Shown here: piece by piece, positions 1 through 8,636 of the stretch
Layout: every line of letters begins with the position of its first letter
Numbering within the stretch: position 1 is the first letter of the stretch
From: Chloroflexota bacterium
Lineage (GTDB): Bacteria > Chloroflexota > Dehalococcoidia > E44-bin15
Reading direction: 5' to 3'
Assembly (NCBI GenBank): GCA_030604825.1
Contig: JAUVVB010000004.1
Span: 29,455-93,454, forward strand
DNA: 64,000 nucleotides
The notes under the pieces: model-generated
Databases searched by the model: none
Seen by the model: the letters and a program-made list of their open reading frames with translations, nothing else
Told to the model about the DNA's origin: nothing
Translations under genes and position numbers: made by a program

Positions 1-215
1 AAGTAATGAATAAGCTCCTGCGCCACCCTCAAGAGTTCCTCATTCCCGATGCCGGTTTCCTCGCCGACCTGGTATTTATCGAATCCATATTGATAAAGGC
101 GCACCTCGTTAACCGCCCAGCGAAGATTGCTGGTGAGCAGAAAAACGGGGAGGCAGAGGACGAAAAGCCCCATAGCGAGGACACCAAGGATGCTGAGCAG
201 CCTCTTTTTAGCCAT
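1..215 (-). CDS. TIGR01906/DUF1461-type integral membrane protein (partial, runs off window)
   Basis: The minus strand is open from an ATG at 215 to the window edge, giving 71 codons of an incomplete gene. The product starts with a short basic stretch and a hydrophobic segment of about 20 residues, followed by NLRWAVNEVRLYQYGFDKY and a TGIGNEELLRVAQELI stretch. This order of a first membrane helix, a YGFxKY-like motif and a TGI..EELLR..ELI motif is typical of TIGR01906 (DUF1461) membrane proteins, whose function is unknown. The remaining helices lie beyond base 1. The family call is from memory of the motif and was not confirmed by a search. Confidence 0.6.
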   Translation of the reverse strand, partial: MAKKRLLSILGVLAMGLFVLCLPVFLLTSNLRWAVNEVRLYQYGFDKYQVGEETGIGNEELLRVAQELIHY

Positions 216-285
216 GGCAACCTGACATGGTAGCGGGCCTAGTCCGGATTGTCAATCCAGGAGCTGTGGCTCAATCCCGCAACCA

Positions 286-1473
286 TTATGGCGTAGGGGT
301 TGGCGTGGGCGTTGGTGTAGGCGTCGGGGTTGGTGTAGGCGTAGGCGTGGGCGTAGGTGTTGGAGTGGGTGTAGGGGTTGGCTCAGGCGTTGGTGTTGGG
401 GTGACCTCAGGCGTAAGTGTTGGAGTGAGTGTAGGGGTTGGCTCAAGCGTTGGTGTTGGGGTAACCTCAGGCGTAGGTGTTGGTGTGGGTGTTGGAGTTG
501 GCGTAGGGGTTGGCTCAGGTGGTGTTGGTGGCGGATTATAAGTGACGGTGAGCAATGGCCGATTGCCTATTGTGCTCGCCTCGGAGGAGGAGAAGGAGCT
601 CTTGCCATCCGATGTCGCTTGCAGGATAACGCCAAAATTTGTCTCAGGGTTGTTGACCCAGTCCTGGACAGCGCTGGTGACATCCACTACATATGTTCCC
701 AAAGTGCTGACGGTGAAGCTGTCTACCGCTGTGCTCGAACGAGAGTCTCCTTGCGCACCATCCGCCCCGCCTGAATCGACCCATGAAATGCTGCCCTTAA
801 TCATGGCCCCATCGGGGTGCGGAGAAGCGGTGGTGCCGCTTACCCCCCTTAGCAGTTCATTGAAACTGGTAGCGGTTCTGCTGCCGTACCAGATGATCTC
901 GGAATCGATCATGATCAGCCCCTCTGTGGGCCAATTGGATATGGTGATCGGATCAACGGTCACCGAGGTATCGCTGGCAGAAATGCCATCGGCATCATCG
1001 ATAGCGGTAGTATCGTCCAGGCCCAATTTCTGGGCGTGCGAGGTCGTGGCGCCATATTCACCAGCCCAGTCCACCTTATGGCCATCTATATTCCCCTCGA
1101 TCCACTGATCAAGTAACTTGTAAACGTAGACGGTGTTGCCTGTATTTGTACAATTCAGGGTAAGGGTGGCAGAGATAATGTTAGCCCCCTGTGGCACTTG
1201 GTTGGGTCCGATAAAGCGGGGGAACTTGATCAACGAGACACGCTTTATAGAGCCAGCAGTTCGAATTACGTCAAGGCTGTCTGAGACACCGTAATTCCGA
1301 TAGGGGTTTCCTATTGCCAGATAGGTGTCATACGCTTCAGAAAAGGTGCCTCGATGAGCAGCGGTCGCTGTCATGTGGGACGTCTCGATGTCGTTGTAAA
1401 ATGACCATGTGCTCACTCCAATTAGACCGACAACCGAGCAGACTATCAGCAGACCCAGCAGGATTCTCTTCAC
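286..1473 (-). CDS. Secreted DNRLRE-domain protein with a Pro-Thr repeat tail
   Basis: 395 residues from a GTG start. The first 20 residues are hydrophobic and are followed by [12 protein letters not shown], which resembles the SipW-type signal peptide consensus. Residues about 45-320 hold a beta-rich extracellular module. The phrases [32 protein letters not shown] and a late PLLTVTYN strand match the DNRLRE domain seen in surface proteins of bacteria and archaea. The last 80 residues are a Pro-Thr dipeptide run with no LPXTG motif or C-terminal helix, so the mode of surface retention is unclear. A possible promoter (TTGTAG, 17 bp, TATATG) lies upstream on the minus strand. The role is probably extracellular or adhesive; the substrate is unknown. 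Confidence 0.7.
   Translation of the reverse strand: MKRILLGLLIVCSVVGLIGVSTWSFYNDIETSHMTATAAHRGTFSEAYDTYLAIGNPYRNYGVSDSLDVIRTAGSIKRVSLIKFPRFIGPNQVPQGANIISATLTLNCTNTGNTVYVYKLLDQWIEGNIDGHKVDWAGEYGATTSHAQKLGLDDTTAIDDADGISASDTSVTVDPITISNWPTEGLIMIDSEIIWYGSRTATSFNELLRGVSGTTASPHPDGAMIKGSISWVDSGGADGAQGDSRSSTAVDSFTVSTLGTYVVDVTSAVQDWVNNPETNFGVILQATSDGKSSFSSSEASTIGNRPLLTVTYNPPPTPPEPTPTPTPTPTPTPTPEVTPTPTLEPTPTLTPTLTPEVTPTPTPEPTPTPTPTPTPTPTPTPTPTPTPTPTPTPTP
289..534 (-). repeat. Hexanucleotide repeat encoding (Pro-Thr)n
   Basis: Degenerate tandem units of the form GGNGTN on the plus strand encode alternating Pro and Thr on the minus strand, interrupted by two EVTPTP and several EPTP units. The third positions vary, so the repeat has been kept at protein level rather than being a recent slippage product. 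A shorter run of the same type occurs in the cobalamin-binding lipoprotein near 37770-37830. Confidence 0.85.
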
Positions 1474-1604
1474 TTGCTCATACCCCGCTCAATTCCCCCT
1501 GTTGAGCACCCCCGCATATAAAAAGGCAATGCTTATGCTACAAGAAGGCTGGGCTAATTGTCAACGTGGGGCATGGCCACTGGTTGGGTCGCCTCCTGGC
1601 GGAC

Positions 1605-1633
1605 TTGCCTCCACCCCTATTGCGGCGTATACT
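1605..1633 (+). promoter_or_regulatory. Sigma-70-type promoter of mazG
   Basis: TTGCCT at 1605-1610 and TATACT at 1628-1633 are separated by 17 bp. The expected transcription start near 1640 lies upstream of the GTG at 1670, supporting that start rather than longer in-frame extensions. Confidence 0.6.
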
Positions 1634-1669
1634 TGTGGGAAGGAATCAACCCTTTTGGAAGGGGCGCAA

Positions 1670-2452
1670 GTGGATATTGAGGGGAAACAGGACAGCTTTG
1701 AGACCCTGGTGGAGATCATTGCCAAGCTTCGAGGTCCCCAGGGTTGCCCCTGGGATAGGGAGCAGACCCATTTTTCCATCAAGGGCAACCTTGTGGAAGA
1801 GGCGTATGAAGTATTGGAGGCAATCGACGAAGAGGATATGGCAAGGCTTTGTGAGGAGCTGGGCGACCTGCTGATGCAGATCGTGCTTCACGCCCAGATG
1901 GCGAGGGAGGAGAAGGAATTTGAGATAGGCGATGTGGTGCGCCAAATAAACGAAAAGCTGATCCGCCGCCACCCCCATGTCTTCGGTGAAGCCAAGGCGG
2001 CGGATGCCCAGCAGGTGATCGCCAATTGGGAGGCACTAAAGCGGGAGGAGGGTAAGGGAGGCGAATCCATTCTCGACGGCGTGCCAAAGGGGATGCCGTC
2101 CGTGGCCTATTCTCAGGCAATTCAGCGTCGCGCTTCCCGGGTAGGCTTTGACTGGGAGGATGCGGAGGGCATTATGGAGAAGCTGGCTGAGGAGGTGGCG
2201 GAGCTCAAGAAGGCCAGCGGACACCAGGAGCGGGTGAAGGAGTTTGGCGATTTGCTTTTCACCCTGGGCAACATTGCTCGCAAGCTCGATATCGACTTGG
2301 AGATGGCACTGCGGCAGGCTAATGAGCGGTTCTATCGCCGCTTCTCATATATGGAGCAGGTTTGCAAAAAGAGGGGCATCGCTCTGGAGAGCCTCTCTCT
2401 TGAGGAGCAGGACGCCCTGTGGGAGGAGGCGAAGAGGGAGGTAAGGGACTAA
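1670..2452 (+). CDS. mazG: Nucleoside triphosphate pyrophosphohydrolase MazG
   Basis: 260 residues from the GTG chosen here, close to the usual 260-270 of two-domain MazG. The enzyme hydrolyses NTPs or dNTPs to NMP and pyrophosphate and is a house-cleaning or stress enzyme. The N-terminal domain has the CPWDREQTH start, the EEAYEVLEAI helix and the ELGDLLMQIVLHAQ helix with metal-binding acidic residues. The C-terminal copy repeats the pattern as KLAEEVAEL and EFGDLLFTLGNIAR. The open frame extends upstream to 1409, but those codons resemble no MazG sequence. A GGAAGGGG ribosome site lies just before the GTG and a promoter ends at 1633. It is convergent with the OLD-family gene. Confidence 0.93.
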   Translation: MDIEGKQDSFETLVEIIAKLRGPQGCPWDREQTHFSIKGNLVEEAYEVLEAIDEEDMARLCEELGDLLMQIVLHAQMAREEKEFEIGDVVRQINEKLIRRHPHVFGEAKAADAQQVIANWEALKREEGKGGESILDGVPKGMPSVAYSQAIQRRASRVGFDWEDAEGIMEKLAEEVAELKKASGHQERVKEFGDLLFTLGNIARKLDIDLEMALRQANERFYRRFSYMEQVCKKRGIALESLSLEEQDALWEEAKREVRD

Positions 2453-2477
2453 GTCAAAGCAAAGAGGAGAGAATCCT

Positions 2478-4184
2478 TTAGTAACCCTCCAAACCAAGCT
2501 CACTGTTTATCCTCTCCAATATAGCTCTGATTTCATCGTCTATTTCCCCAGCATCCATTGACCCAGCAACCATTTTTGCAACATGAGTCTTCCACTTACC
2601 CTGAGGAGCGTAACGAAGCTTTTCAGCTAATAACTTCTCAATGTTCTCACATCTTGGACTCCTGACTATTTCTTTCTCCTCATCTTTTTTCTCATCTTTT
2701 GCAAGCTGAAGATTATATATGTTAGTCAAAGCACTGATAAGCTTCTTATCAGGATAATACTCCTCAAGGTCTCCCTTTTTTAAAGTAAAAAGATTCTTAT
2801 CCCTTACTAACCTATACTTCTTTGGTAGCGCTTTAGCTTCGGCTTCAGCATCCTTATCCAATAGGACAAAAAATGGGAGATTAGTATTGTTTGCAGCCTC
2901 GATCCATACTTCCAAGTGGTATCTCCCCTTAGTCTTACCCATTATAGGAATGAATGAGATGCCTCTTTGAGGAAAATTGAACTTCAATTTTTCTGACCAG
3001 ATAGAATATGCTATCTTATCTGAAGTTCCTTCTACAAAAATTATAGCGTTTGGGAAAAATAGGTCGCTTGGTCTATGCCCAAGCTCATATAGAAGCATTT
3101 TCAAGTCGCTACTCTCTTGTATCATATGAAAGATGGTTGCCCCGTCCTGCTTTCTGGTTATCCATACATTCTCCATATCCACTGCGTCAACAAATGCTGT
3201 GGAATGAGTTGTAACAAAAACTTGCTTATCCTCACAGATTTCTTTCAAAAATCTCAGGAATCCTCGTACTAGTTCAGGATGAGAATGTAACTCAGGCTCT
3301 TCAATCCCAAAGAAGCAATCCCTTTCAGCTAAGAGTCTATACTCAAGCGCAATTAACTCCTGATGACCACTACCACCAAGAGCGAAAGGAAGTTGCATCC
3401 GGCTTCCTTGCTCTCTGATGGTAAACTCCGAACCAACTAACCTAACATCTTGGACAGTTCTCGATGTTTTGGCTACCTGGTCTAGAAGACCTATCATCTT
3501 CTCATATTCCCCTATGTTTTGCGCTAGCGACCTTAACTCATTTAATATATTATTGCTAACGATAGAAGGACGGCGCTGAAAGCCACTAAAATCTGCACTA
3601 GCATTCCTTGTGGATGGGATGTAGATAAACCTTGTCTTTAGTTTTTGCAGCAGATTGGGCGAGATTGCAGCAAGCAAATCATTGGATTCCGTTTGAGCTG
3701 GTGTTGGAGGTGGCGTTTGAGTTGGCTCTTGGTCACCCTCCGTCTCATTAGTTTCAATGGATTTCAACTTTCTGGGTGGAGCTACAACATTTAACTTAAT
3801 AGATGTAACACCCCAAAGAGCGGAATTAGCAGGACCCTTTATTGCACGATTAAAAATGACTTCGCTTTTGTCCTCAATTTGGTAAGCCTCCTTGCTACCC
3901 TCAGGTAACATATTTTCTATTTCATCTTTACTAAATTCGATTAAAACCTCGAACTCAATAGGTTGTTTGTCATCCCTATCAAACCAAAAATAGTTATCCA
4001 AACTCCCCAGGCTTCTCTCTGTTGTCTCAAAATCTAGTTCATTAAAGAATAAAGTCAAAGCTTCTAAGAGATTGCTTTTCCCGGAGCCATTCGCTCCTAT
4101 AAGGATAATCAAATCTCCTATATTTTCCATCAGAACTTTTTTCAAGCTTTTGAAGCGCTGGATAGATATTCTTCTAATTTTCAT
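2478..4184 (-). CDS. OLD-family ATP-dependent endonuclease (AAA ATPase plus TOPRIM)
   Basis: 568 residues. The N-terminal ABC-type ATPase has Walker A GANGSGKS at about residue 30, a signature-like LGGSGHQE, Walker B FFGIEEPELHSHPE and an H-loop TTHS. The C-terminal part carries a TOPRIM nuclease signature: the FVEGTSDK acidic strand, then LLDKDAEAE. This architecture matches OLD nucleases, which act in phage defence or DNA processing. No UvrD-like partner is adjacent, so it looks like a stand-alone (class 1) form. Of two close ATGs, the second (4184) is preferred because AGGAG lies 6 bases before it. Base composition is clearly more AT-rich than the neighbours, and it sits beside tRNA-Pro, both signs of horizontal gain. 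Confidence 0.85.
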   Translation of the reverse strand: MKIRRISIQRFKSLKKVLMENIGDLIILIGANGSGKSNLLEALTLFFNELDFETTERSLGSLDNYFWFDRDDKQPIEFEVLIEFSKDEIENMLPEGSKEAYQIEDKSEVIFNRAIKGPANSALWGVTSIKLNVVAPPRKLKSIETNETEGDQEPTQTPPPTPAQTESNDLLAAISPNLLQKLKTRFIYIPSTRNASADFSGFQRRPSIVSNNILNELRSLAQNIGEYEKMIGLLDQVAKTSRTVQDVRLVGSEFTIREQGSRMQLPFALGGSGHQELIALEYRLLAERDCFFGIEEPELHSHPELVRGFLRFLKEICEDKQVFVTTHSTAFVDAVDMENVWITRKQDGATIFHMIQESSDLKMLLYELGHRPSDLFFPNAIIFVEGTSDKIAYSIWSEKLKFNFPQRGISFIPIMGKTKGRYHLEVWIEAANNTNLPFFVLLDKDAEAEAKALPKKYRLVRDKNLFTLKKGDLEEYYPDKKLISALTNIYNLQLAKDEKKDEEKEIVRSPRCENIEKLLAEKLRYAPQGKWKTHVAKMVAGSMDAGEIDDEIRAILERINSELGLEGY

Positions 4185-4219
4185 CTGCATCTCCTTTTAT
4201 GGTGCAGTTTTGACCCAAC

Positions 4220-4297
<78 letters not shown>

Positions 4298-4304
4298 CAG
4301 CCAT

Positions 4305-4333
4305 ATTATAGGCTGACAGGCAGAGATTAGCAA
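4305..4333 (-). promoter_or_regulatory. Promoter of tRNA-Pro
   Basis: On the minus strand TTGCTA (4333-4328) and TATAAT (4310-4305) are 17 bp apart. The expected start falls within a base or so of the mature tRNA 5' end, so little or no 5' processing may be needed. Confidence 0.7.
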
Positions 4334-4339
4334 GCCTTC

Positions 4340-4368
4340 TTGAATTGCCCCCTATCCACTGCTATACT
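4340..4368 (+). promoter_or_regulatory. Promoter of the phosphoglycerate mutase-like gene
   Basis: TTGAAT at 4340-4345 and TATACT at 4363-4368 have a 17-bp spacer. A start at about 4375 would leave only about 3 bases before the GTG at 4378, and no Shine-Dalgarno sequence is present, implying a near-leaderless mRNA. It is divergent from the tRNA promoter. Confidence 0.75.
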
Positions 4369-4377
4369 TAATAAATC

Positions 4378-5565
4378 GTGAAATACTGCGTGCTGATAAT
4401 CGATGGCGCTTCGGGCTGGCCGCTTCCCGACCGTGAGGGCAAGACCTGCCTGGAGCTGGCGCATACGCCCAACCTGGACCGGATGGCACACGAGGGGGTT
4501 GTCGGCATGGCGCGTACCGTGCCGCCGGGTATGGAACCCAGTAGTGCCTGCGCCTGCATGTCCGTGCTAGGCTATGACCCCAGGGTCTATTACCGGGGCA
4601 GGAGCGCCATCGAGGCCAGGAGTATGGGAATCCCTCTCAATGAAAGAGAGGTTGTGTTTCGCTGTAACCTAGTCGCCATCCAGGATGGGAAGATGTGGGA
4701 CTATAGCTCAGGTCATATAGCGAGCGATGATGCTCGCCCCCTCATCGCCGCTTTGGAGGAAAGGTTGGGCAATGAAAGGATACACTTCTACCCCGGTGTC
4801 AGTTACCGACACATATGCAAGATAAGGGATAGGGAGGAGACACTTCTGGCTACCTGCACCCCGCCCCACGATATCCCGGGAAAGCCTATCGATGAATTTC
4901 TTCCCCATGGGCCGGGGAGTGAGCTTTTACGAGAACTAATGGCACGTTCGGAGGATGTGCTGCGGGACCATCCGGTGAATATCAAGCGGCGCTCTCACGG
5001 CGAGGTCCCGGCCACCATGATCTGGCTGTTCTGGGGTAGTGGGAGGATACCCGATCTCCCTCCCTTCAAGGAGCTTTACGGCCTGGATGCTGCCCTGACA
5101 TCGGGGGTCGATCTGCTGCGAGGATTGGCCAAGATGCTGGGAATGGAGGCGCTGGAGATTCCGGGCGTGACTGACGGCCTGGACAACGATTATGCGGCAC
5201 AGGCAATCGGTGCCCTCAACGCTCTGGAGGAGCATGACCTGGTGGTTATCCACGTCGAAGCGCCGGATGAGGCTGCCCATGCTGGCTCCATCGATGACAA
5301 GATAGATGCCATCCAGCGGGTGGATGGGGAGGTGGTGGCTAGACTCCTGTCCCAGGGGAAAAACGCGCTGCGCATGCTGATCATGCCCGACCACGCCACC
5401 CCCATCGAGGTGCAGACCCATACCCCCGATCCGGTTCCCTTTATGCTCTGGGGTCAGGGGTCTGAGGGCAGCGGTGCCAGGAAATTCAGCGAGGTAGAGG
5501 CCGGAAGGACAGGCATCTTCATCGAGGAGGGGCATAAAATTATGGGTAAGCTGATACAGGGGTAA
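4378..5565 (+). CDS. ApgM-family phosphotransferase; probable alternative homoserine kinase
   Basis: 395 residues of the alkaline phosphatase superfamily, ApgM branch (COG3635). Metal-site motifs are visible: LIIDGASGWPL at the start, PSSACACMSVLGYDP, and the late HVEAPDEAAHAG and MPDHATP. The family is annotated either as cofactor-independent 2,3-phosphoglycerate mutase or, in the TIGR02535 branch, as a proposed homoserine kinase found with threonine-pathway genes. The aspartate kinase gene begins 10 bases downstream in the same operon, which favours the homoserine kinase role. A glycolytic mutase role cannot be excluded from sequence alone. The start codon is GTG without a ribosome site. 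Confidence 0.8.
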   Translation: MKYCVLIIDGASGWPLPDREGKTCLELAHTPNLDRMAHEGVVGMARTVPPGMEPSSACACMSVLGYDPRVYYRGRSAIEARSMGIPLNEREVVFRCNLVAIQDGKMWDYSSGHIASDDARPLIAALEERLGNERIHFYPGVSYRHICKIRDREETLLATCTPPHDIPGKPIDEFLPHGPGSELLRELMARSEDVLRDHPVNIKRRSHGEVPATMIWLFWGSGRIPDLPPFKELYGLDAALTSGVDLLRGLAKMLGMEALEIPGVTDGLDNDYAAQAIGALNALEEHDLVVIHVEAPDEAAHAGSIDDKIDAIQRVDGEVVARLLSQGKNALRMLIMPDHATPIEVQTHTPDPVPFMLWGQGSEGSGARKFSEVEAGRTGIFIEEGHKIMGKLIQG

Positions 5566-5574
5566 GGAGGCGAT

Positions 5575-6798
5575 ATGGCGCTCATTGTGCAGAAGTACGG
5601 CGGTAGCTCCGTTGCCGATGCGGAGGGGATAAAGAGCGTTGCCCGCCGTGTCGCCGCCACCAGAGAGAAGGGCAATCAGGTGGTGGTAGTGGTCTCCGCC
5701 ATGGGTGAAACCACTGACCAGTTAATCAACCTGGCTCATCAGGTCACTGAAAAGGCCGATGACAGGGAGCTGGATGTTCTCCTCTCCACCGGAGAGCTGG
5801 TGTCCAGCACCCTGCTTGCCATGGCGCTGAAGTCTCTGGGATACGAGGCCATCAGCCTCAGCGGAGCCCAGGCAGGCATCTGGACGGATGCCGTTTATAG
5901 CAGGGCGCGCATCATCACCGTTGAGGCGCATCGCATCGTGAAGGAGCTGGAGGAGGGTAAGATCGTTATCGTTGCCGGCTTTCAGGGTATCACCCGAGAC
6001 ATGGATATCACCACCCTGGGCAGAGGAGGCTCCGATACCACAGCGGTAGCCATGGCTGCCAGCCTGGGGGCGGATATCTGCGAGATCTATACCGATGTGG
6101 AAGGGGTTTATACCGCCGACCCGCGCCTTGTCCCCCAGGCGCGAAAACTAGCCGAGATCGGCTACGAGGAGATGCTTGAGCTCGCCAGCTACGGTGCCAA
6201 GGTGCTTCATCCCCGCGCCGTAGAGCTGGGGGAGCTTTTCAATATCCCTGTCCTGGTTGCCTCAAGCTTCACCGAAGCTCCAGGAACGCTGATTCAGGGA
6301 GGAATCGCTATGGAAGTGCGAAATAAGGTGAGGGGCATTGCCCATGACCTTGATGTGGCCAAGATTACCATCCTTGGCGTCCCTGACCGGCCGGGAATTG
6401 CCACCGCCATCTTCGAGTCCCTGGCTAAGGAAAACATCAATGTGGATACCATCGTCCAGAACGCCAGCGTGGACAGGATCACCGACCTCACCTTCACCGT
6501 TGCCAAGAGCGAGTCGGAGAAGGCAATGAGGGCGGTGGAGCCAGCGGTCAAATCCATCGGGGCCAGGGGCTGCGTCTTGAATGCCAATCTGGGAAAGGTG
6601 AGCATTATCGGCACCGGGATGCAGAACGTGCCTGGCTTTGCGGCAAGGATGTTCCGCGCCCTCTACGAGCAGGGGATCAATATAGAGCTGATCACCACCT
6701 CTGAGATCAGGATCACCTGCATTATCGACCAGGCCAGAGTTCCCGATGCCCTCGTCGCCCTGCATAAGGCCTTCGAGCTGGAGAAGGAAGGGATTTAG
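5575..6798 (+). CDS. lysC: Aspartate kinase
   Basis: 407 residues, the usual size of a monofunctional class I aspartokinase. It phosphorylates L-aspartate with ATP, the first step towards lysine, threonine and methionine. The kinase domain starts with [10 protein letters not shown] and includes [11 protein letters not shown], the STGE motif and [12 protein letters not shown]. Residues about 265-405 form two ACT domains (starting [12 protein letters not shown] and [13 protein letters not shown]) that usually bind lysine or threonine for feedback inhibition. AAGGAGG lies just ahead of the ATG. It probably shares a transcript with the ApgM-like gene and is followed by a strong hairpin terminator. 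Confidence 0.96.
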   Translation: MALIVQKYGGSSVADAEGIKSVARRVAATREKGNQVVVVVSAMGETTDQLINLAHQVTEKADDRELDVLLSTGELVSSTLLAMALKSLGYEAISLSGAQAGIWTDAVYSRARIITVEAHRIVKELEEGKIVIVAGFQGITRDMDITTLGRGGSDTTAVAMAASLGADICEIYTDVEGVYTADPRLVPQARKLAEIGYEEMLELASYGAKVLHPRAVELGELFNIPVLVASSFTEAPGTLIQGGIAMEVRNKVRGIAHDLDVAKITILGVPDRPGIATAIFESLAKENINVDTIVQNASVDRITDLTFTVAKSESEKAMRAVEPAVKSIGARGCVLNANLGKVSIIGTGMQNVPGFAARMFRALYEQGINIELITTSEIRITCIIDQARVPDALVALHKAFELEKEGI

Positions 6799-6811
6799 CC
6801 ATATTTTGCCA

Positions 6812-6850
6812 GCAAAAAGGGGCAGCGGAGGACTCCGCTGCCCCTTTGCA
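6812..6850. terminator. Bidirectional hairpin terminator between lysC and nfu
   Basis: A 14-bp stem (6816-6829 with 6834-6847) encloses a GGAC loop and is flanked by A and T runs, so it can stop transcripts from both convergent genes. Confidence 0.85.
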
Positions 6851-6861
6851 TCTCGGGATTC

Positions 6862-7080
6862 TTAGACGGCGACGACTTCCTTGACCTCGGGCACCTGCTC
6901 CTTGAGGATGCGCTCAATGCCGCCCTTGAGGGTCATGATTCGCATTGGACACCCGCTGCAGGCACCGGTGAGCCTCAACTTTACTGTGCCCTCCTCGATA
7001 TCCACCAGCTCAACGCCACCGCCATCCGCCTCCAGATGAGGCCTTATCTCGGCGAGAACCTCTTCAACCTTCTGTCGCAT
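6862..7080 (-). CDS. NifU-like C-terminal domain (Nfu) iron-sulfur carrier
   Basis: 72 residues. This small scaffold or carrier binds a [4Fe-4S] cluster between the cysteines of GACSGCP in two subunits and hands it to apoproteins. The fold motifs IRPHLEADGGGVELVDI and VKLRLTGACSGCP are clear. The ATG at 7080 is preferred because AAGGAGG lies 6 bases upstream; a longer frame to 7143 would lack a ribosome site. A stand-alone Nfu is common in anaerobes, where many iron-sulfur enzymes need maturation; several lie in this window. Confidence 0.93.
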   Translation of the reverse strand: MRQKVEEVLAEIRPHLEADGGGVELVDIEEGTVKLRLTGACSGCPMRIMTLKGGIERILKEQVPEVKEVVAV

Positions 7081-7114
7081 AGCATTCCTCCTTCTTTGAC
7101 CCCAAGCCCAATTC

Positions 7115-7143
7115 ACTCTATCATAATGGGGAGACCTTGTCAA
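7115..7143 (-). promoter_or_regulatory. Promoter of nfu
   Basis: On the minus strand TTGACA (7143-7138) and TAGAGT (7120-7115) are 17 bp apart, followed by the AAGGAGG ribosome site of nfu. Confidence 0.6.
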
Positions 7144-7220
7144 AGGACAAAAGTCTCTTTCTTAGAGGGGGTAGACCCAAAAAGGATGATGGTATATAAT
7201 CGCTAAAACCCGCGGAGGTA

Positions 7221-8522
7221 ATGGTGGAGCTTGCAATAATCATACCAACGTTCCACGAAGCCGAAAATATCCGGGCTCTCATCCCTAAAATACGTGCTGC
7301 GCTCAAAACCAACTACACCATCGTCATCGTTGATGACAACTCACCCGACGGCACACAAACCGTTGTCAAAGAGCTCTCCAGGACTTATCCCATCAAACTG
7401 GTCTGGCGACCTCATAAACTCGGCCTTGCCTCGGCAGTGAACGACGGCATGAAATCAGTGGCAGCAGATGCTTACATCATCATGGATGCCGACTTCAGCC
7501 ATCCCCCTGAGATACTCCCCGAGCTACGTAGTCAAATTGAAATGCACGACTTGGTGGTAGCATCTCGCTATGTTAAAGGCGGCAGCACATCGGGCTGGCC
7601 GCTCAAGCGCAGGATCATCTCATGGGTTGCCACTATGCTAGCACGTCCGCTGACCCCCATCAAAGACGCAACATCTGGCTTCTTCGCCATACGCCGTGAA
7701 TGCCTCCACAACGTCAACCTGACGCCCTTAGGCTTCAAGATCGGCCTGGAATGCTTTGTAAAGGCCAATTGGAGAAGCTTTGGCGAAGTACCCTTTGCCT
7801 TCACCAACAGAAGACATGGGGAGAGCAAGCTGAGCCGCCGGGAATTTATCGCTTACCTCAGGCAATTATTCCACCTGTACGCATACGCTTTTGCTCGTTT
7901 CCTAAGATTCCATGCCAAGAGGAGCTTCAATGATGCCGATTACGAGTGGATCGGCTGGCATCGGGGTAACCCCATACAAAGGTGGTGGAAGAAAACCCTA
8001 GCCCGCAAAGTCCTCCACTGCTCCGCCCTCCCCCAAGGGGCAAAGGTTCTGGACCTGGGCTGTGGAAGCTCGCCGCTGATAACCCTGCTGGACAACGATT
8101 GTATAGGCATTGACACAAATGCATCCAAACTCAGCTTCATGCGCCGGCGCAGCACCTCGTCATTCCTCAAGATGGATGTACAATCCCTGGCCTTCAAAAA
8201 CGATTGCTTCGACCACGTAATGTGCATAGAAGTTCTGGAACACCTGAGCAATCCCAAACTTGCAATACGTGAAATATCACGTATATTAAAGCGGCACGGC
8301 ACCGTTGTCATTGCCACACCCGACTACGCTACATTGCGGTGGAGGATCGTGGAGAAGCTGTACTCCATTGCCATGCCCAATAGCTATGCAGCCGATCACA
8401 CCACAAGGCTAACCAGGAAAAGCCTGATCGAAGTCTGCAGGCAACACCGGCTGGCACACATCGCCACGCATTACGTGCTTGGAGCGGATATGGTGCTTTT
8501 GTTCCGAAAATCCGCATCCTAA
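7221..8522 (+). CDS. Fusion of a GT2 dolichyl-phosphate-mannose-synthase-like glycosyltransferase and a SAM methyltransferase
   Basis: 433 residues in two domains. Residues 1-235 are a GT-A glycosyltransferase of the Dpm1 type: IIIPTFHEAENI, VDDNSPDGT, the MDADFSH metal site and GSTSGWPL. These enzymes usually transfer a sugar from GDP- or UDP-sugar to a polyprenyl phosphate. Residues about 265-430 are a class I methyltransferase with VLDLGCGSSP (motif I at about 273), IGIDTN and a CIEVLEHL motif. No membrane helices follow the transferase part. The acceptor is unknown; methylation of a lipid-linked sugar or glycan is a reasonable inference. A TATAAT box at 7195-7200 precedes it, and GGAGGT lies close to the ATG. 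The GTG at 7224 is an alternative start. Confidence 0.85.
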   Translation: MVELAIIIPTFHEAENIRALIPKIRAALKTNYTIVIVDDNSPDGTQTVVKELSRTYPIKLVWRPHKLGLASAVNDGMKSVAADAYIIMDADFSHPPEILPELRSQIEMHDLVVASRYVKGGSTSGWPLKRRIISWVATMLARPLTPIKDATSGFFAIRRECLHNVNLTPLGFKIGLECFVKANWRSFGEVPFAFTNRRHGESKLSRREFIAYLRQLFHLYAYAFARFLRFHAKRSFNDADYEWIGWHRGNPIQRWWKKTLARKVLHCSALPQGAKVLDLGCGSSPLITLLDNDCIGIDTNASKLSFMRRRSTSSFLKMDVQSLAFKNDCFDHVMCIEVLEHLSNPKLAIREISRILKRHGTVVIATPDYATLRWRIVEKLYSIAMPNSYAADHTTRLTRKSLIEVCRQHRLAHIATHYVLGADMVLLFRKSAS

Positions 8523-8582
8523 GCATTGAGGTCCATTCTGCGAAATGATAGGATTCCCTGCCAAATAAAGGCCATTTTCCTC

Positions 8583-8610
8583 TTGACATCTGGGAAAACA
8601 CGGTTAAAAT
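8583..8610 (+). promoter_or_regulatory. Promoter of the TPR gene
   Basis: TTGACA at 8583-8588 and TAAAAT at 8605-8610 with a 16-bp spacer. The expected start is near 8617. Confidence 0.7.
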
Positions 8611-8636
8611 AGGTCGGCGATGGTCGAGGTGGGGCG

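Noticed and set aside
227..541. Plus-strand ORF of Gly-Val repeats
   Set aside because: It is the complement of the Pro-Thr repeat of the minus-strand gene, which has a signal peptide and a recognisable domain.
1409..1669. N-terminal extension of MazG
   Set aside because: These codons overlap the promoter and resemble no MazG sequence; the GTG at 1670 has a ribosome site and gives the family length.
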